A stretch of DNA of 6,426 nucleotides from Bacteroidota bacterium. GTDB lineage: Bacteria > Bacteroidota > Bacteroidia > Flavobacteriales > Flavobacteriaceae. The DNA is taken from NCBI GenBank assembly GCA_018656255.1, contig JABHYI010000017.1:1-6426 (forward strand), written 5' to 3'. The position numbers and the translations under genes are program-made. Position 1 is the stretch's first letter. Every line of letters begins with the position of its first letter. Below are positions 6,133 through 6,426 of the stretch, one piece after another. A model generated the notes under the pieces. The model saw nothing but the letters and a program-made list of their open reading frames with translations, was not told the origin of the DNA and searched no databases.

Positions 6133-6426
6133 ATGAAAAAATTTACACCCTTACTTTTACTGTGTTTTGTTACCCTTGTATATGGTCAAACACCCTGCGA
6201 GAATGGAATGGCAGGAGTTTACCCATGTAATGGGTATGATCTTCTTTCTGAAATGACAGTTTCAGAGTTTGATGCTACTAACGCTAATGATTCATGGGGT
6301 TGGACAGATCCAGATACAGGTTCTGAATATGCCTTAATTGGTTTAAATAATGGTACTGCATTTTTAAATATTGACGACCCAGTAAACCCTATATATCTTG
6401 GAAAATTAGACACACATACAGATTCA
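6133..6426 (+). CDS. Choice-of-anchor B family secreted protein (3' end outside the window)
   Basis: An ATG at 6133 opens a frame with no stop for 98 codons, to the right edge. The product begins with a signal peptide (MKKFTPLLLLCFVTLVYG, likely cut before Gln19), followed by 'NGMAGVYPCNGYDLLS' (24-39), 'NDSWGWTDPDTGSEYALIG' (52-70), 'NNGTAFLNIDDP' (72-83) and 'VNPIYLGKLDTH' (84-95). This is the start of the choice-of-anchor B domain, a beta-propeller-like fold of LVIVD-type repeats found in exported proteins, often ending in a T9SS sorting signal in Bacteroidota. The two cysteines (22 and 32) in the mature N-terminus could form a disulfide. Cell-surface location is likely from the family; the biochemical role is unknown. 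The A-rich leader, with no Shine-Dalgarno site, fits Bacteroidota translation starts. The C-terminal anchor, which would decide the export route, lies outside the window. It may have its own promoter, but I did not find a good one. Confidence 0.88.
   Translation, partial: MKKFTPLLLLCFVTLVYGQTPCENGMAGVYPCNGYDLLSEMTVSEFDATNANDSWGWTDPDTGSEYALIGLNNGTAFLNIDDPVNPIYLGKLDTHTDS

Noticed and set aside
6219..6413. Minus-strand open frame of 64 codons at the right end
   Set aside because: The opposite strand encodes the recognisable choice-of-anchor B N-terminus over the same bases.
1..6426. tRNA, rRNA, CRISPR array, insertion sequence or attachment-site repeats
   Set aside because: No spaced direct repeats, terminal inverted repeats with a transposase, or cloverleaf-like segments were seen by reading, and the longest gap between genes is only 115 nt.

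Overview
This window looks like chromosomal DNA from a member of the Bacteroidota, most likely a flavobacterium (Flavobacteriaceae); genus cannot be read from it. The evidence is an AT-rich sequence, starts without clear Shine-Dalgarno sites, two copies of the Bacteroidota -7 promoter octamer TATATTTG (pattern TAnnTTTG), and several protein types characteristic of the phylum: an S74-like 'GIGT...P..KLTVKGKI' protein, a choice-of-anchor B protein, and a subtilase with a C-terminal 'LKPG' beta domain.

Layout, left to right. (1) The 3' part of mltG (+, runs off the left edge), the endolytic murein transglycosylase. (2) ftsE (-), the cell-division ABC ATPase, convergent with mltG with 7 nt between the stop codons and a 7-bp inverted repeat over the junction. 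(3) A two-gene minus-strand unit: a 156-aa exported S74-like coiled-coil protein (3550-3080), then a 555-aa exported subtilisin-family (S8) protease (3080-1413). Their stop and start codons share one base (TAATG). ftsE follows 35 nt downstream, so read-through is possible, but the gap also holds a promoter-like octamer. (4) A 110-nt divergent intergenic region with a good candidate promoter for the plus strand. (5) A two-gene plus-strand unit: an AlgI-type MBOAT O-acyltransferase (GTG start) and a membrane-anchored SGNH/GDSL-like protein, again joined by TAATG. (6) A 115-nt gap, then the first 98 codons of a secreted choice-of-anchor B protein that runs off the right edge.

Functionally, mltG and ftsE belong to cell-wall growth and division. 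The MBOAT-SGNH pair is the usual layout for O-acylation of an extracytoplasmic glycan: the MBOAT passes acyl groups across the membrane and the SGNH protein acts in the periplasm. The S8/S74-like pair and the choice-of-anchor B protein are exported. No RNA genes, mobile elements, CRISPR arrays or phage modules were seen, and no gene-free stretch exceeds 115 nt. Most of the window is ordinary flavobacterial sequence. The least explained item is the translationally coupled S74-like protein plus divergent, cysteine-rich subtilase.
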